DNA from: Scalesia atractyloides
Taxonomy: Eukaryota > Streptophyta > Magnoliopsida > Asterales > Asteraceae
Assembly (NCBI GenBank): GCA_947069175.1
Contig: CAMTDV010000002.1
Coordinates: 4,133,054-4,197,053 of the forward strand
Length of the DNA stretch: 64,000 bases
Direction of reading: 5' to 3'
Below the pieces are notes generated by a model. The model was not told the DNA's origin and made no database searches. It was given only the letters and a program-made list of their open reading frames with translations. This document shows positions 23,548 to 34,898 of the stretch, one piece after another. Numbering within the stretch: position 1 is the stretch's first letter; every line of letters begins with the position of its first letter. Both the position numbers and the translations under genes were made by a program.

Positions 23548-24910
23548 TTCACCCAAATTCAATCTTTACACACTTAACAACAAACCCTTTTGTTCAATCA
23601 TCATATCCCAACTGCTAGACTTTCAATTATTCACCTCTGTTTTTCAATTCTAAGCTATCAAAATTCTAATTCTTCAACATGCAAGAGGTTGAATCAGCCA
23701 ACAAAGATGCTATAAAACATTTCAACAGAATCATTAATCTATTATCTCAACCCCATGATCACATTCCACACAAAACTCTAATTGAAAAAACAGGGGATGT
23801 TGTGATCGCATTCAAACGAGTCGTATCGCTTCTCGATCGAGATTTAAGTCGTTCTAAAGTGAGAAAATGCCTTAAATTTCAAACCCCATTTCCTCAAACC
23901 ATTTTTTGGATCAAGATCATCGAGTTTTGAGTTCAAATTATGGTAAATTGACACAAGTTTCCCAAAATGCCCCTTCCCCTGTTTCTAGTTGTCAGTTTCT
24001 GACACACCAACATGGTGAGATGATGATGTGTCATAAGGGACATGGTGGGTTTGGTTTGAATTTGAGTAACTCTGCTTGTTCGCCTTTGGTTTCGTTGGAT
24101 AAGTCTTTTGTTTCGTCGTTGAGTGTCGAAGGGAGTGTTGATAATTTGGGGGGGTGTTCTTTGAATTTGATAGGGTCGTCGCGGTTAAGTGATCAAGAAA
24201 TGTTTCAACATAAAAAGAGGTGTTCAGATGTTAGATGTCACTGCCCCAAGAAGAGGTTTATGTCTTATTGTTCATAATCTTGAATTGAAACCGGGTTCGG
24301 GTTAAAACGGGTCGTTTTTTTGTTACTTAATACGGGTCGGGTCGAATTGGTCCAAAATGTTTTTTGTCCAAATAATTTATGACTTTTGTAAACAATTTTT
24401 TGTGCACTATATGGCTACAATTTTATTTATTTATTTAATAATCTAGTATGTTAAATAAAATGACTATGATCATGTTTGACCCATTTCTCTTTTAAGCTAA
24501 TGCTTATAACCTTTATGATTTTTTTTTGTTTCAAGTGTTAAGAGATGAAACATACATTTCTTAAGTAATGTTTGACCATACAATTAATCTACTTTCAACA
24601 TGTTTGACCTGTTTCTTCTCAAGCTGAAGTTTATAACTTCTATGATATTATTTGTTTGAACCGTTAGAGATAAAACATGCAGTTCCTGCTTAAAGTTTGA
24701 CCCAGTTCTACATTTCTAACATTTGGAGAATTACCCATCCGTTTTACCTTTGTTGTAAGATCCGTGCGTTTATGTGCACGGATCACTTCCAAGATAAAGT
24801 TAAAAATGCTGAAGTTTTTTTTGTGTATGGTTAAATAGAAGACATAGGATTCAGAGATCAATCAAAGTTCCGGCTATCAGTGATAAGCTCGCTGATATCC
24901 CACCCGATGA

Positions 24911-26054
24911 TAGAGATGGGCATAATCGGGTTTTATTATTACCCGGAACCGGTTCCAACCCGGAACCGGTTCTGCTTGGATGTCATTGGAACCGGGTATG
25001 GTGTGGAACCGGGTCCGGTTCCTACCCGGGTTCACACCCAAGAATATGGAACCGTGTAGAACCGGGTACGGGTATTATGGAACCGGGTATGGTGTGGAAC
25101 CGGGTATGGTGCGGAACCGGTTCCTGATAGTGTTCAGAACCGGTTCCTGACAGTAAAAAGCTGACTTTTACTGTTCAGAACCGGTTCTGAACAGCAAAAA
25201 CCTGACTTTTACTGTTCAGAACCGGTTCCTGACAGTAAAAACCTGACTTTTACTGTTCAGAACCGGTTCCTGATAAAATGTTACCGGTGGAACCGGTTCC
25301 TGATTAAAAAATCGTTTTTTTTTTGTATATAGACCCCTTCCTACTTACCGGTTCCTGATAAATGTTATCGTTGGTGTTTTAATAAAGTTTGTGTAATGTT
25401 TCTTTCTATTGTGTTTGTTATGTTTGATTTTTATTATTAGTTACATTGATAAATAAAAATAGTAACAATAATCGGTTAAAATTAAAAAACAAATTAATCG
25501 GTTACAATATATAAAAAAAATTAACCGGTTACAAAAAAAAATAAAAAGTTACTCAGAACCGGTTCTAGTAAGATTTTATTTCTTTGATCGTTTACTAGCG
25601 GCAGGTGCAACACTTTCCGACGAGTTTCTCTTATGTGCGGGTACCTCGGTACAATCGTCGTCCGAATCGTTAGTCTCCACTTCTTCGTCCTCCTCTTCGT
25701 CAACAATTTTATGCTCCCAACTCAACTTCATCTTCTAGACTAGTTTTATGTTGAACACTTTTAACGGCTATAACCGGTTCCAACGGTAACATTTTCACGG
25801 TTATAACCGGTTCCAACGGTAATATTATAACGATCAGGAACCGGTTCCTCGTAGGAACCGGGTACGGGTAGGAACCGGGTACGGTTAGGAACCGGTTACT
25901 ACCCGATTCAAATGGTAAAATTGTGGAACCGGGTTGGAACCAACGGGTATTTTGAACCCGGAACCGGTTCTACTTAATGTCGGGTAGGAACCGAACCGGT
26001 TCCAGTTCGGTTCTACCGGTTCGGGTTCGGAACCGGTTTTTATGCCCATCTCTA
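24911..26054. mobile_element. hAT-type element inserted in the WRKY exon
   Basis: The ends are TAGAGATGGGCATAA and TTATGCCCATCTCTA, a perfect inverted match. CCCGATGA directly flanks both sides (24903-24910 and 26055-26062), a perfect 8-bp duplication typical of hAT. The ends are dense in GGAACCGGTTC words. A minus-strand coding trace (25580-25735) carries an acidic then basic stretch (EEEDEEVETNDSDDD, then SKRSKK and a stop), like the N-terminal leader of plant hAT transposases. The rest of the transposase is missing, so it is non-autonomous. Matching ends and duplications suggest a young insertion. Confidence 0.92.
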
Positions 26055-26502
26055 CCCGATGAGTATTCTTGGAGGAAGTATGGCCAGAAGCCCATCAAGG
26101 GTTCACCTCATCCTAGGTACTTACACTCGTCCGTTGGTCAAATGTCTAAAATACCCTTTTTCTACAAAGGATATATTAAAGTAATCTTGTGGGTGCACTT
26201 AAATAATTTAACTATACCTATAATTAGATAAGATAGATAAATATGTAATTTTGATAGTAAAACAATCCAAATGTGGACATATTAATTATTTTTTTGTTTA
26301 CGTGTTTAATTGCGTTTGGATATGCGTTTTGAAAGTAATCGTTACGAGTTTAGAATTCAGAATGAAATAATGATATAATCTAAAGATTCTACATTTGTAT
26401 ATGTTTTCTCTGGATCTGATAATTTTGTTTTTGAAAATATGAGTCTTTGATGAGATGTAGAATCTTTCACATTGGACTAATGATCAAGAATAGTGTACAT
26501 GC

Positions 26503-26659
26503 CAGGGGCGGACCTATCTTATTGGTACGGGTAGCCTCCGCTACCTCTTGGCGCTCCGACGGTAGTGTAAATTTTTGAAAATTTGACATTTTTTTTTGAT
26601 TTCGTTACCCCTTTTTTATAAAACGTTACCCGTACGAAGATTTTCTGGATCCGCCACTG
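26503..26659. mobile_element. 157-bp hAT MITE in WRKY intron 2
   Basis: The inverted ends are CAGGGGCGGACC and GGATCCGCCACTG. GTACATGC lies on both sides (26495-26502, 26660-26667), a perfect 8-bp duplication. No coding capacity. It lies in an intron and should be spliced out. Confidence 0.88.
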
Positions 26660-26985
26660 GTACATGCAGCACAATTAATCTTTTTATTTCTTATTTTGAC
26701 ATCAAGCTTTAATATGTCACCTATTTATGAATAGGGATTTTATTTATTCACATTATATATTGAGAAAACCATAAATTTAGAGATATAAATTTACCATAAT
26801 ATCGGTTTATTTATTTTTATTTTTTTTTGGGTGAAAACAGAGGATACTATAGATGCAGCAGCTTCAGGGGTTGTCCTGCAAGAAAAAAGGTTGAGAGATG
26901 TTTGGATGATTTTGGGATGCTTATTGTCACTTATGAGGGTGAGCATAACCACCCTTTATTACCTTTTCAATCTCCAAACACATAA

Positions 26986-28869
26986 AATAATCTTTCTTTG
27001 ATGGGCTTGAGCCCATTGGCAAGGCCCGGCCCAGCCCGGCCCTTCTATAACTGTGTTGATTGGTATATTGGCACTTCTTGTGTATATGTCAATCAAAGGT
27101 TGTGAATATAAACAAAGCAAATATAGAGTTTTGATGTTAGTAGTTTAGTATAGTCTAAAGAATTCATTTTAGAGTTGACTGATTGATAGATTTGTTTAAG
27201 TATGTTAGCTATAAACGGGCCATATCGTTAAATAAAACTAGTTCAACCTAGTGGGAAGTCATTAATGGTGACCATTTATGATTTAGTAAGTGATAATTGT
27301 GGCAACGAACTTAACGGGTTTTATTCACATAACCGTCAATTCAATTATGTAAAAACACTAACCAACATAAAACTGCTAATGATGTGAAGAAACTAAAATC
27401 GAATGAATATTGATTTAATGTTTTGAACACAACAGAGCTTTTAATTGCAGAAAAAAAACCACAATTGTTTTCTTTATTATCAAAATTGGTTATTTATTAG
27501 TTTAAAATGGGGTTATTATCATTTTATGACAACATTACTTAGCATAAATCCTTATCACCTTATCATTTTATCACCTTTACTTCAAATAAAATTTTCAAAT
27601 AAATTTTTTAGTTGACCAATATCTTTTGTTAGATGAAATCTGCTAAATCTTGCCCGAAAATCCGCGTTTACTTCGAATATATCTTTAATTTATAAAAATA
27701 TTTTTAACTGAATCTTACCAAAAACAGTTTTCTTTTATGAAATTTCTTATATTATATTTATCATGAAAATGATATTTTTGAATTAAATTACCAAAAAAAT
27801 GCCTATTGCTTTAAATATGCAGCAAATTCTCTTACTTATTTGATGAAACATATTTCATTACTTCATTGGCTAACGTGCGTAGTAATTATATAAGAAGCTT
27901 TCTAAAGGATTGAAGAGTGCGACAAAAGTTGGTAAATACTTTAAAAGCGGGTTGAGAATTAATTATTGTATGCAAGTAATTACAAACTTACGAGGTGATT
28001 ATCAGGTGTACCTACTTGTTTTATTATGCTATGCAAACATACAATTTTCATTATTAAACTCATGTAATACACGAGATAATAATCTATTAATAATAACTAA
28101 TAAATCTAATATTGTCACTATACAATTCTTCATTAAAATTATAAAACAAACAATTAAACTTTCCTTAGTTTTCGTCTTAGTTACAACAAACAAGTACAAA
28201 ATCTCATGGCCTTTCTTGATTTGCGTACCCAAGCAATTACAAACCTATCTCCAAACAGCCTTTCTCAATTACCACTAATAGCTAGGGATTTATTAGTGAT
28301 GAAAATGAGCCGGGTTCGAGCCTGTTATTGATACTCCAACACTCGTATTTATACCTGGTTGTAAAAACAGTGTTATATACCCGGCTCATACCCATCAGAT
28401 AATTACCCATTAAGTATCAAATATACCCATTAATCTTTTAAAAATATTCGTTAGAATTTCCACCTACATTTTCCTTGGCATTCTATTTTTTATAGAATAT
28501 TATATTCTTAATAACTAAATTTAGTTAAAAAAATATACGTATTATTATTACTTTAAACGTTTAAAGTATTTAAAATATGTAAATATCGATCAAGATTATA
28601 TAATGTTCAAAATATTTTTGTAACACACTAATATAAATAATATCATAAAAATATATACTTTTATGTAATGAAATTATTTGAATGAAGCCTTACTAAATAA
28701 GGGACAGAGAAAAAAGTAAATAAAAATTAAATATTTAGGGGATATGTATCAGGTAAACGGATATATAGTTTTGAGTAACTGGGTCGAGAATTACCTAATC
28801 CAATACCCATGGTTGTCTCATACATGCGTAACACTTTCTTTTTCAATCCGATACCTATCTATCGTGAAT
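26986..28869. other. AT-rich intergenic DNA after the WRKY gene
   Basis: No gene is supported. A 122-codon open frame at 27910-28278 has AT-driven composition and no motif. 28290-28440 contains mirrored GAGCCGGGTTCG and ACCCGGCTCAT words, a probable MITE fragment starting TAGTGATGAAAATGAG. Confidence 0.45.
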
Positions 28870-30235
28870 TGTTCAGTGAGAATTTCATTTATGTTCATTC
28901 TATTAAAATATGAACTAACGCGAACCAGAAATTTCGTTCGTTAAGTTAAACAAACAAACATGAACAAATGTTGCGTTCGTTCGTATATTTTCGTTAACGT
29001 TCGGTAATATGTTCATTTAAATTCACTTTTTTATGTTCATTTGTGTTTGTTTATTTAAAGATTTTTATCTATTTTATTTCTTATTTTATTGTTTATAGTT
29101 TTTAAAATTTGAAATGCAAACTTATATCATATGCATCCCCCAACATCCATCATTTGACTGTTTCAATTTAAATTTGTGTTAAAGCTTAACAAAGTTATTA
29201 ATTTTGTGTTATCATGTTTCTTATAATTATGTCAACCATGTTTGGATAATTATGTTAAGTGCTCATTTATTTTTAGGTGGATTCATCGTAATCTTTGTGA
29301 TGAAAAATGCATATTTTATTCTAAAATGAATATATGTCGGTGTGTATGCATTTATGTTCATGGGTAGAGGGTCCAGTAAAAAGGGTCCAAAGTGTGAGAA
29401 GTGTGAGAAATATTGTGGAGATGACATGTGTCCTCAATCTAAATTAATTCAAAAGGGTAAACAACTAATTTCTTATTGATTCAATTAATTGATAACCTTC
29501 CATAACCGCCACACGTTATTATAGGAATACGAATTTGTATTTTTTTAAGATCCATTAAGATTATGTGAGTTATCGTTCATCAATTATTTTTTATGAAGAT
29601 CGCAGAATGAAGGTTTTATAAAGTGTTATATAGTGATGGTTGCAGAATGAAGGTTTTATACAGTGTTATATAGTGCTATATTTTCTGTAACAGGTCTATG
29701 ATGGATGTATAGTGTTATTTTCTCTGTAACAGATCTATAATGGATGTATAGTGTTATGTATTCTATAGCAGGTCTATGATGGATGTATAATGTTATATAG
29801 TGTTATAATGTTATATATTTCTGGTAGCGGGTCTATGATGGATGTATAGTGTTATAGTGTTATGTATTCTATAACATGTCTATGATGGATGTATAGCGTT
29901 ATATAATGTTATAGTGTTATATATTTCAGGCAGCAGGTCTATGATGGATATATTTCTGATAGCATGTCTAATGGTTTAAAACACTTCTTACACTTCTCAC
30001 ACTTTAGGCCCTTTTTACACTATCTTTACCATATGTTCATGAACATTTATTTTGGTTTATTTGAGTTTGGCAAGTGTTTGTTAAAAGTTTCTTTCTTTAA
30101 TGAGCAAACATGAATAAGAATCTAAATAAATCTCGTTCGGTAAGCGTTTGTGAATACTTTATGAACAAACTCATTCTTTAATGAACAAACACAAATAAAA
30201 TCTTGTTTATGTTTGTTCAGTTCATTTACACCTGT
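28870..30235. repeat. GTTCGTT-type repeat split by another element
   Basis: The flanks 28870-29060 and 30030-30235 share words such as GTTCGTTNGT, AAACAAACATGAA and TGTTCATTT and look like two halves of one repeat. The element at 29367-30026 lies between them. Confidence 0.4.
29367..30026. mobile_element. Element with GTAAAAAGGGTCC ends and an internal minisatellite
   Basis: The left end (GTAAAAAGGGTCCAAAGTG, then TGAGAAGTGTGAGAA) is inverted at the right end (CTTCTCACACTTTAGGCC, then CTTTTTACAC). From about 29625 to 29965 a unit of roughly 50 bases, GTCTATGATGGATGTATAGT plus TGTTATAT-rich sequence, is tandemly repeated about six times with variation. No coding capacity; superfamily not assigned. 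Confidence 0.6.
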
Positions 30236-30710
30236 AATCCTTACCCCCCTAAAGCTGCCGACTCCCCTTTATAATTAACCCTGGTTCCTTTCAAATTAAT
30301 TCTTTTCGTTTCTACGTAGCCCATCAGAAGTTCAGAACGTCATTCCACAAGCCCAAATAAAATTTCAGCCCACTTGATGCCTGGGTTCTTTTTTAATTAG
30401 CCCATTTAGATATTCATAACAATGTCATTTCATAAACAGTTAAAGTCAACAATTAAATGTGATTTATTATATTTAATCTTGGTTTTTAATTATTATCATA
30501 TACGTCACTTTCTTTATTTCTTTAACACACATTAATTACAAGCAAAACTCAAATTGAATTTCATTTACTTATTATTGTTTGCTGAAGAGAGCATCCGGCC
30601 CAGCACTACACAAATATGTTCCAGACAAATATGTTCCAGACATATATATCATATATGTGTGGATCTATTGTGTATTATAGACATATTGTGTATCAAGAAC
30701 GAAACAAAAA

Positions 30711-30781
30711 GCGGATATAGTCGAATGGTAAAATTTCTCTTTGCCAAGGAGAAGACACGGGTTCGATTCCCGCTATCCGCC
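30711..30781 (+). tRNA. trnG-GCC: Plastid-derived trnG-GCC copy
   Basis: The 71-base sequence folds as a full cloverleaf: acceptor stem GCGGATA/TATCCGC, anticodon GCC in TTTGCCAAG, T-arm with GGTTCGATTCC. It matches plastid tRNA-Gly(GCC), which decodes GGC/GGU in the plastid. Here it is part of a nuclear plastid insertion, and expression by nuclear Pol III is not expected to be needed. Confidence 0.9.
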
Positions 30782-30976
30782 CAAAATCAAAATGAAGTCA
30801 TTTATTTCATATCTAAAATTCTAAATTAAAATGCTAAAGGATTTGGTATAGTTAGTCGTCATAGTGTAGTTATTCTATCCTTCCCCTCTTTGCCTTCTAC
30901 CCCTACCCCAAAAGAAAAGGTGTTAACTAATTACTAGTTACCAGAGTAAAACATACAATTTTTTTGACAAAAAGTA

Positions 30977-31050
30977 TTGCGGAGACAGGATTTGAACCCG
31001 TGACCTCAAGGTTATGAGCCTTGCGAGCTACCAAACTGCTCTACCCCGCG
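30977..31050 (-). tRNA. trnfM-CAU: Plastid-derived trnfM-CAU copy
   Basis: The 74-base minus-strand sequence starts CGCGGGGTAGAGC, carries the loop CTCATAACC with anticodon CAU and the T-arm GGTTCAAATCC, and ends CTCCGCAA. The mismatched first pair is a mark of bacterial-type initiator tRNA. It is intact in sequence but lies in nuclear plastid DNA. Confidence 0.92.
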
Positions 31051-31203
31051 CCGAAGAGAATAACTGAAAACTAATATACAAGCAAGGATTGAATGCGCCC
31101 CTCTACCATATCTGTACAAATAGAATAGCCTATTTATACAGAATGGTAAAGAGGTCGTCTATGATCATCGATCATAGAAATGAAATAAAGAGATATTTTA
31201 ATC

Positions 31204-31489
31204 CTTGCCCCTGGCAACAAACATGCATGAACCATTTCACGAAGTATGTGTCCGGATAGTCCAAAGTCTCGGTAGTTAGCTCTTGGCCTTCCAGTTGAAA
31301 AACAACGTCGATGAAGCCGTGTAGGTGCACTATTCCGCGGTGGGGATTGTAACTTTCCATAAATTTCCCATTTGTCACTCAATGATCGAACTTTGCTTAT
31401 TTCTTTTTTTAGGATCGACGAATCAAATGATATTTCAGTTCCAATTTTTGCCTCTTCTTTTCCCTCTGAATCAAACTTTTTTTTGCCAT
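31204..31489 (-). pseudogene. rps14: rps14 plastid ribosomal protein S14, broken copy
   Basis: The start at 31489 reads MAKKSLIQREKKRQKLE, and later PRNSAPTRLHRRCFSTGRPR and GLSGHILREMVHACLLPGA, so it is plastid uS14. A one-base loss after HLIRRS brings a stop in frame. The last residues and the normal stop are removed by a small deletion near 31204, after which the frame runs into spacer. S14 sits in the small subunit head in plastids. This nuclear copy cannot make it. Confidence 0.93.
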
Positions 31490-31622
31490 ACTCGTTAAGT
31501 TCTTATTAGTATCCATGATACAAGTCGAATCCTAGATGTAGAAATTTAAGATAAGAAGGTGGATCTCTTCTTCATCGAAAGAAATGAGATTATCGCGGAT
31601 ACAAAACATTCAATGAAAAAAA

Positions 31623-31795
31623 TTAACCAAGTTTCCCTGATGTAGAGGCAATCAAGAAAGCTGCACAAGTAAATATATAACCTACAGAAAAGTGGGCTAA
31701 TCCAACCAATCTTGCTTGTACAATGGAAAGTGCCACCGGTTTATCTCTCCAACGAATCAAATTGGCCAAAGGTGTGCGTTAATGAGCCCATGCTA
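31623..31795 (-). pseudogene. psaB: psaB 3' end, first fragment
   Basis: The minus strand encodes the C-terminus of photosystem I P700 apoprotein A2: RWRDKPVALSIVQARLVGLA, then HFSVGYIFT and ASTSGKLG with the stop at 31623-31625. A glutamate codon has become TAA in AWAH*RTPL. The LTR at 31796 interrupts the gene and the rest resumes at 34521. Confidence 0.95.
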
Positions 31796-31970
31796 TGTAA
31801 CATTTGTAAAAAATCGGGTCTCCAAAACCCGCTCCGTTTTGTAATCAAGTACCAAGTTATAAAAGTTGCATTAAATATTTATGATTAATTTTGAGTTAAA
31901 ACGATACATAAATAATAAACAAACTAAACTATAAAAATTATATTTGATAAAAAGTTAAAATAAAATAAAT

Positions 31971-32066
31971 AAAAAATATTTGAAGCTGCCGGGACTCGAA
32001 CCTGGGTCAGCCAAGGAATACTTCAAACAACTTAACACTCACTTCCCGGACCACTCCGCCACAATG
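31971..32066 (-). ncRNA. tRNA-like Pol III unit antisense to LTR (copy 2)
   Basis: On the minus strand a perfect A box TGGCGGAGTGG (32051-32061) is followed by a perfect B box GGTTCGAGTCC (31992-32002) and a run of six T (31971-31976). The middle part is longer than in copy 3 and differs in sequence, while the boxes are unchanged. Confidence 0.55.
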
Positions 32067-32904
32067 TGTTTTCTGTTAACTCTAAGAACACAAATGAAAT
32101 TTATACACAAAATCCGTTTAACCGATGGTGCCATCTGAGAAACGGTAATCGGCAAACCAATCGTCAAATCGTTGTTTAATTCACATGATCAGCTTATAAC
32201 CGATGTATGACGGTTTCTAATCAAGTTAGAATTGATTGAACTTAAAGTTTCATCATTTTTCGGTAGTTCATCAAAGTCCTGAATAACTCAAGCTTCAGAT
32301 CATTCTCGCGATTCAGAGCTATCATATCAATACTCAATTTCAATTTCGTCGCATTTTTGGACTACCAGATCAACTGAATCAGTTCGCGGAAAATTTTTGC
32401 AAGTCACCGGAAAACCGGGACTCACATCCTCACGGTATTTCCTCCGACTCTTTCTGTTTAAATCATGTGATTAATCAGTCTCTAACACAACTCCACCATC
32501 AGAATCGATCCTAGCCAACGTTTATCGAAAATCTTATCTTTGCCGGAAAACTTCTGAAACTGCGGAATCACACTGTGAGCTGGTATGATATCCTAAACTT
32601 CTTTTAAACCTTGTTTAAGTGACTCAACTTCATAAATAATCGATCAACGCTGTTAATTGGTTTCAACAGCCGGAGTTCACTTTCAGTACCGACGAACCTC
32701 CGCCGGAATTCTGTGAACAACATCAATCGGTATATCCTCTTCCTTAAACTCTCTCCATTCTCTACTTTTAAATTACTGTTAATGTCTGAAAATTGTATAA
32801 GTCATAAATCAATCATAACAAGTCGGAATATGCTGTCTGTGTAAATCGACGAAGAAGATGAAGACACAACAATGCATAAGATTAATTAAAAACGGTATTT
32901 TAAA

Positions 32905-33325
32905 CGGGTTAGACACACAGTCCAGCGGTGGACTGTGTGCAAATTTCACACACACGTCCCGAGTTCGATTCTTGTTATACGCACACCTTATATTATAACG
33001 CGCCTTTTTGTTTAAAGACTAAACCGGGATAACCCAGTTAGTTGTTAAGTATAATAAAAACCAAGATATTAACCGGGTTAGACACACAGTCCAGCGGTGG
33101 ACTGTGTGCAACATGAACTACACGTCGCACGTTCGAAACCCGTCGCGAGCACTGGTCCGAATGAATTAAAATGTTTTTGCAAATAAAGGAAATTCGGTTA
33201 AATCGAATAAGTGTTTAAATATAAATAAAAACAAGAATATTTCGGGTTAGACACGTAGCTCAGTTGGTAGAGCTGCGTGCACGCGAACGGGAGGTCGCCG
33301 GTTCGAATCTCACCCGGCGCAGATT
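32905..33325 (+). repeat. Array of three tRNA-like cassettes in family B LTR
   Basis: Three units about 165-170 bp apart each begin GGGTTAGACAC. Units one and two continue ACAGTCCAGCGGTGGACTGT and have B-box-like sites at 32962-32972 and 33130-33140 (the second is CGTTCGAAACC). Unit three has the A box TAGCTCAGTTGG (33256-33267) and the B box GGTTCGAATCT (33300-33310). The array runs in the sense of the LTR, opposite to the unit at 31971. The same array appears reversed at 44805-45240 and begins at 1-40. Confidence 0.7.
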
Positions 33326-33844
33326 ATTTAGCTGACCGAACCGGTCAACGGTCAACGGTCAACGCTAAAAAAATAATATTTTTTTATATTTTTATTTATT
33401 TAATTTAATTTAAAAATCAATTAAAAATACTTAAAAATAACATTTTTAAAGATAGAAAATAGCCATAAACTCACAAAAATATATCTAAAAATTTCATTAA
33501 AATCCTTAATAAAATCCATCCATTTAATATATTTTTCCATTATCATTTAGGTTAGTATTCCTCGTTGATCCGCTCATTTAAATCGTGCGCATCTCACCAT
33601 CTCCAATCCAACGCACCCAATGTGAGTGAATCTTACAAATTCCCCGTTTTAATCACGTTTTGGGGTGTATCATGTGTCTTTGTTTATATACATATTATAA
33701 CTAAACCATTGTGCATACATCATATCATGAACATGTGTATTCTGTTTGTTGCTGTTAAGTAGTTATTATTGGATGCAATTTATTATTCAGTACATGCAAT
33801 TTCATAGGCCGCCGCTCCCCATTTATGAGCGTGGAGCATGTTCC

Positions 33845-34045
33845 CCATTTTATTATGCGGTTGAACCTGGCATGCCCACATACGATCGGCTCCGTTTGAT
33901 TGAGCCTTGATGGCACAGTTCATTTTACATTTTCAGTACATGCAATACGATCGGCTCCGTTTGATTGAGCCTTGATTGCACAGTTCATTTTACATTTTCA
34001 GTACATGCAATACGATCGGCTCCGTTTGATTGAGCCTTGATCACA
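33845..34045 (+). repeat. Three-copy tandem repeat in family B LTR
   Basis: A unit of about 65 bp containing CGATCGGCTCCGTTTGATTG and AGCCTTGAT, followed by CACAGTTCATTTTACATTTT, is repeated three times. The last copy is shortened. Confidence 0.85.
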
Positions 34046-34520
34046 CAGTTTCATTTATGTTATTTACAGTATGATGTTGGTATGTTCATGTATGCTGCCA
34101 TGCGTTATTGTATGTTATAGTTGAGACTGCTATTTGCCATTACTTGATTATTTACATTTGCTCATCTATGATTATGCACAATATGTCTTTGATAAACTAA
34201 CCATAAATCATCATCAAATGTTTATCTAATAAGGTTCACTCGCCAACTTATGTTGACCCAAAAACTCCCATTTTACACATGATACAGGTGAACCAGCAGC
34301 AGCTAGGAACACATAGGATCTGGATTAGAAGAATAAAACAATTTAGCATTGGGATTGTTATGTTTGATTTATTTCCTTTTTATTGAATGAACATGTTTGG
34401 ATATTTGAAAATGTAATTTTGACTTTATTTAATATGAAACATAATAGTAAATGTCATGTGCTTTGGTGATAACCCAATTATGCCCCGACTCTTATTTCCG
34501 CTGCGGGTCAGGGTGTGACA

Positions 34521-34898
34521 TGCTAAAGTTTCAATCAATTCCTGCCAATATCCACGCTAGGAAATTAAAAACATAAATCCAGTAGCCCAAACAAGATGTC
34601 CAAATAAAAAAATCCATGCCCAGACGGATAAACTATTCATACCAAAAGGATTATATCCATTAATAAGTTATGAAGAGTTTAACCATAAATAATCTCTTAA
34701 CCAGCCCATCAAATAAGTGGAAGATTCATTAAATTGTGAAACATTACCATGCCATAATATAATGTGCTTCCAATGCCAAAAAAAAGTAACCCATCAAATG
34801 GTATTTAACATCCAAAAAACTGCCAACTAAAATGCGTCCCAAGCCGAAATATCACAAGTACCGCCTCGTCCTGGGCCATCGCACGGAAAACTATAACC
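34521..34898 (-). pseudogene. psaB: psaB internal fragment, second part
   Basis: Read on the minus strand it gives GYSFPCDGPGRGGTCDISAW, then FYWHWKHI-like sequence, then [20 protein letters not shown] and YWQELIETLA, which joins the fragment at 31795 once the LTR and one TGCTA are set aside. Several codons have become stops (for example F*LAVFW, S*LINGY, IS*RGYW). It ends abruptly at about 34898, the edge of the plastid insertion. Confidence 0.95.

Larger units (their letters stand above)
23679..26985 (+). pseudogene. Group IId WRKY transcription factor split by a hAT element
   Basis: Exon 1 is 23679-24255; exon 2 is 24857-24910 plus 26063-26116; exon 3 is 26841-26985. The N-terminus (MQEVESANKDAIKHFNRIIN, FKRVVSLLDRDLSRSKVRK) resembles the WRKY21/39/74 branch. 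CHCPKKR follows, then the WRKY domain: YSWRKYGQKPIKGSPHPR on exon 2 and a C-X5-C...HNH zinc site on exon 3. Both introns sit at the family positions in phase 2. Two lesions are seen. A 1144-bp hAT element splits exon 2 just before YSWRKYGQK. A one-base deletion in a T-run near 23902-23907 shifts the frame, possibly a sequencing error. Without the insert and with one T restored the three exons sum to 276 codons plus stop, so the damage is recent. Group IId factors bind W boxes and calmodulin and act mainly in stress responses. Confidence 0.92.
31796..34520 (+). mobile_element. Family B Ty3/gypsy solo LTR in plastid DNA (2725 bp)
   Basis: It starts TGTAACATTTG and ends GGGTGTGACA. TGCTA, a piece of psaB, flanks both sides (31791-31795, 34521-34525): a clean 5-bp target duplication. 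No internal region is present, so two LTRs of a full element recombined and left one. It is the same family as 1-1152 and 43765-46230. It carries an antisense tRNA-like unit near its start, three sense tRNA-like cassettes in the middle, and a tandem array near 33850-34045. Orientation is plus, since the family's inner 3' edge (GGGTGTGACA) is at the right. Confidence 0.96.
30590..34898. other. Nuclear plastid DNA insertion (NUPT), about 1.6 kb, split by an LTR
   Basis: The order trnG-GCC, trnfM-CAU, rps14, psaB with their normal orientations is that of the plastid genome. rps14 is frameshifted and shortened and psaB carries in-frame stops, so this is a decayed nuclear copy. The right end is abrupt at about 34898, within psaB. 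The left end is less certain; recognisable plastid sequence begins at the latest at 30711 and perhaps near 30590. A 2725-bp solo LTR interrupts psaB. Confidence 0.93.

Noticed and set aside
27910..28278. 122-codon open frame
   Set aside because: Composition follows the AT-rich DNA, no motif or promoter, and an equally long antisense frame overlaps it.
30554..30829. 91-codon frame across trnG
   Set aside because: It overlaps a tRNA and plastid spacer; not a gene.
33845..34045. CRISPR-like array
   Set aside because: Three near-identical units with no variable spacers, inside a plant LTR; a simple tandem repeat.
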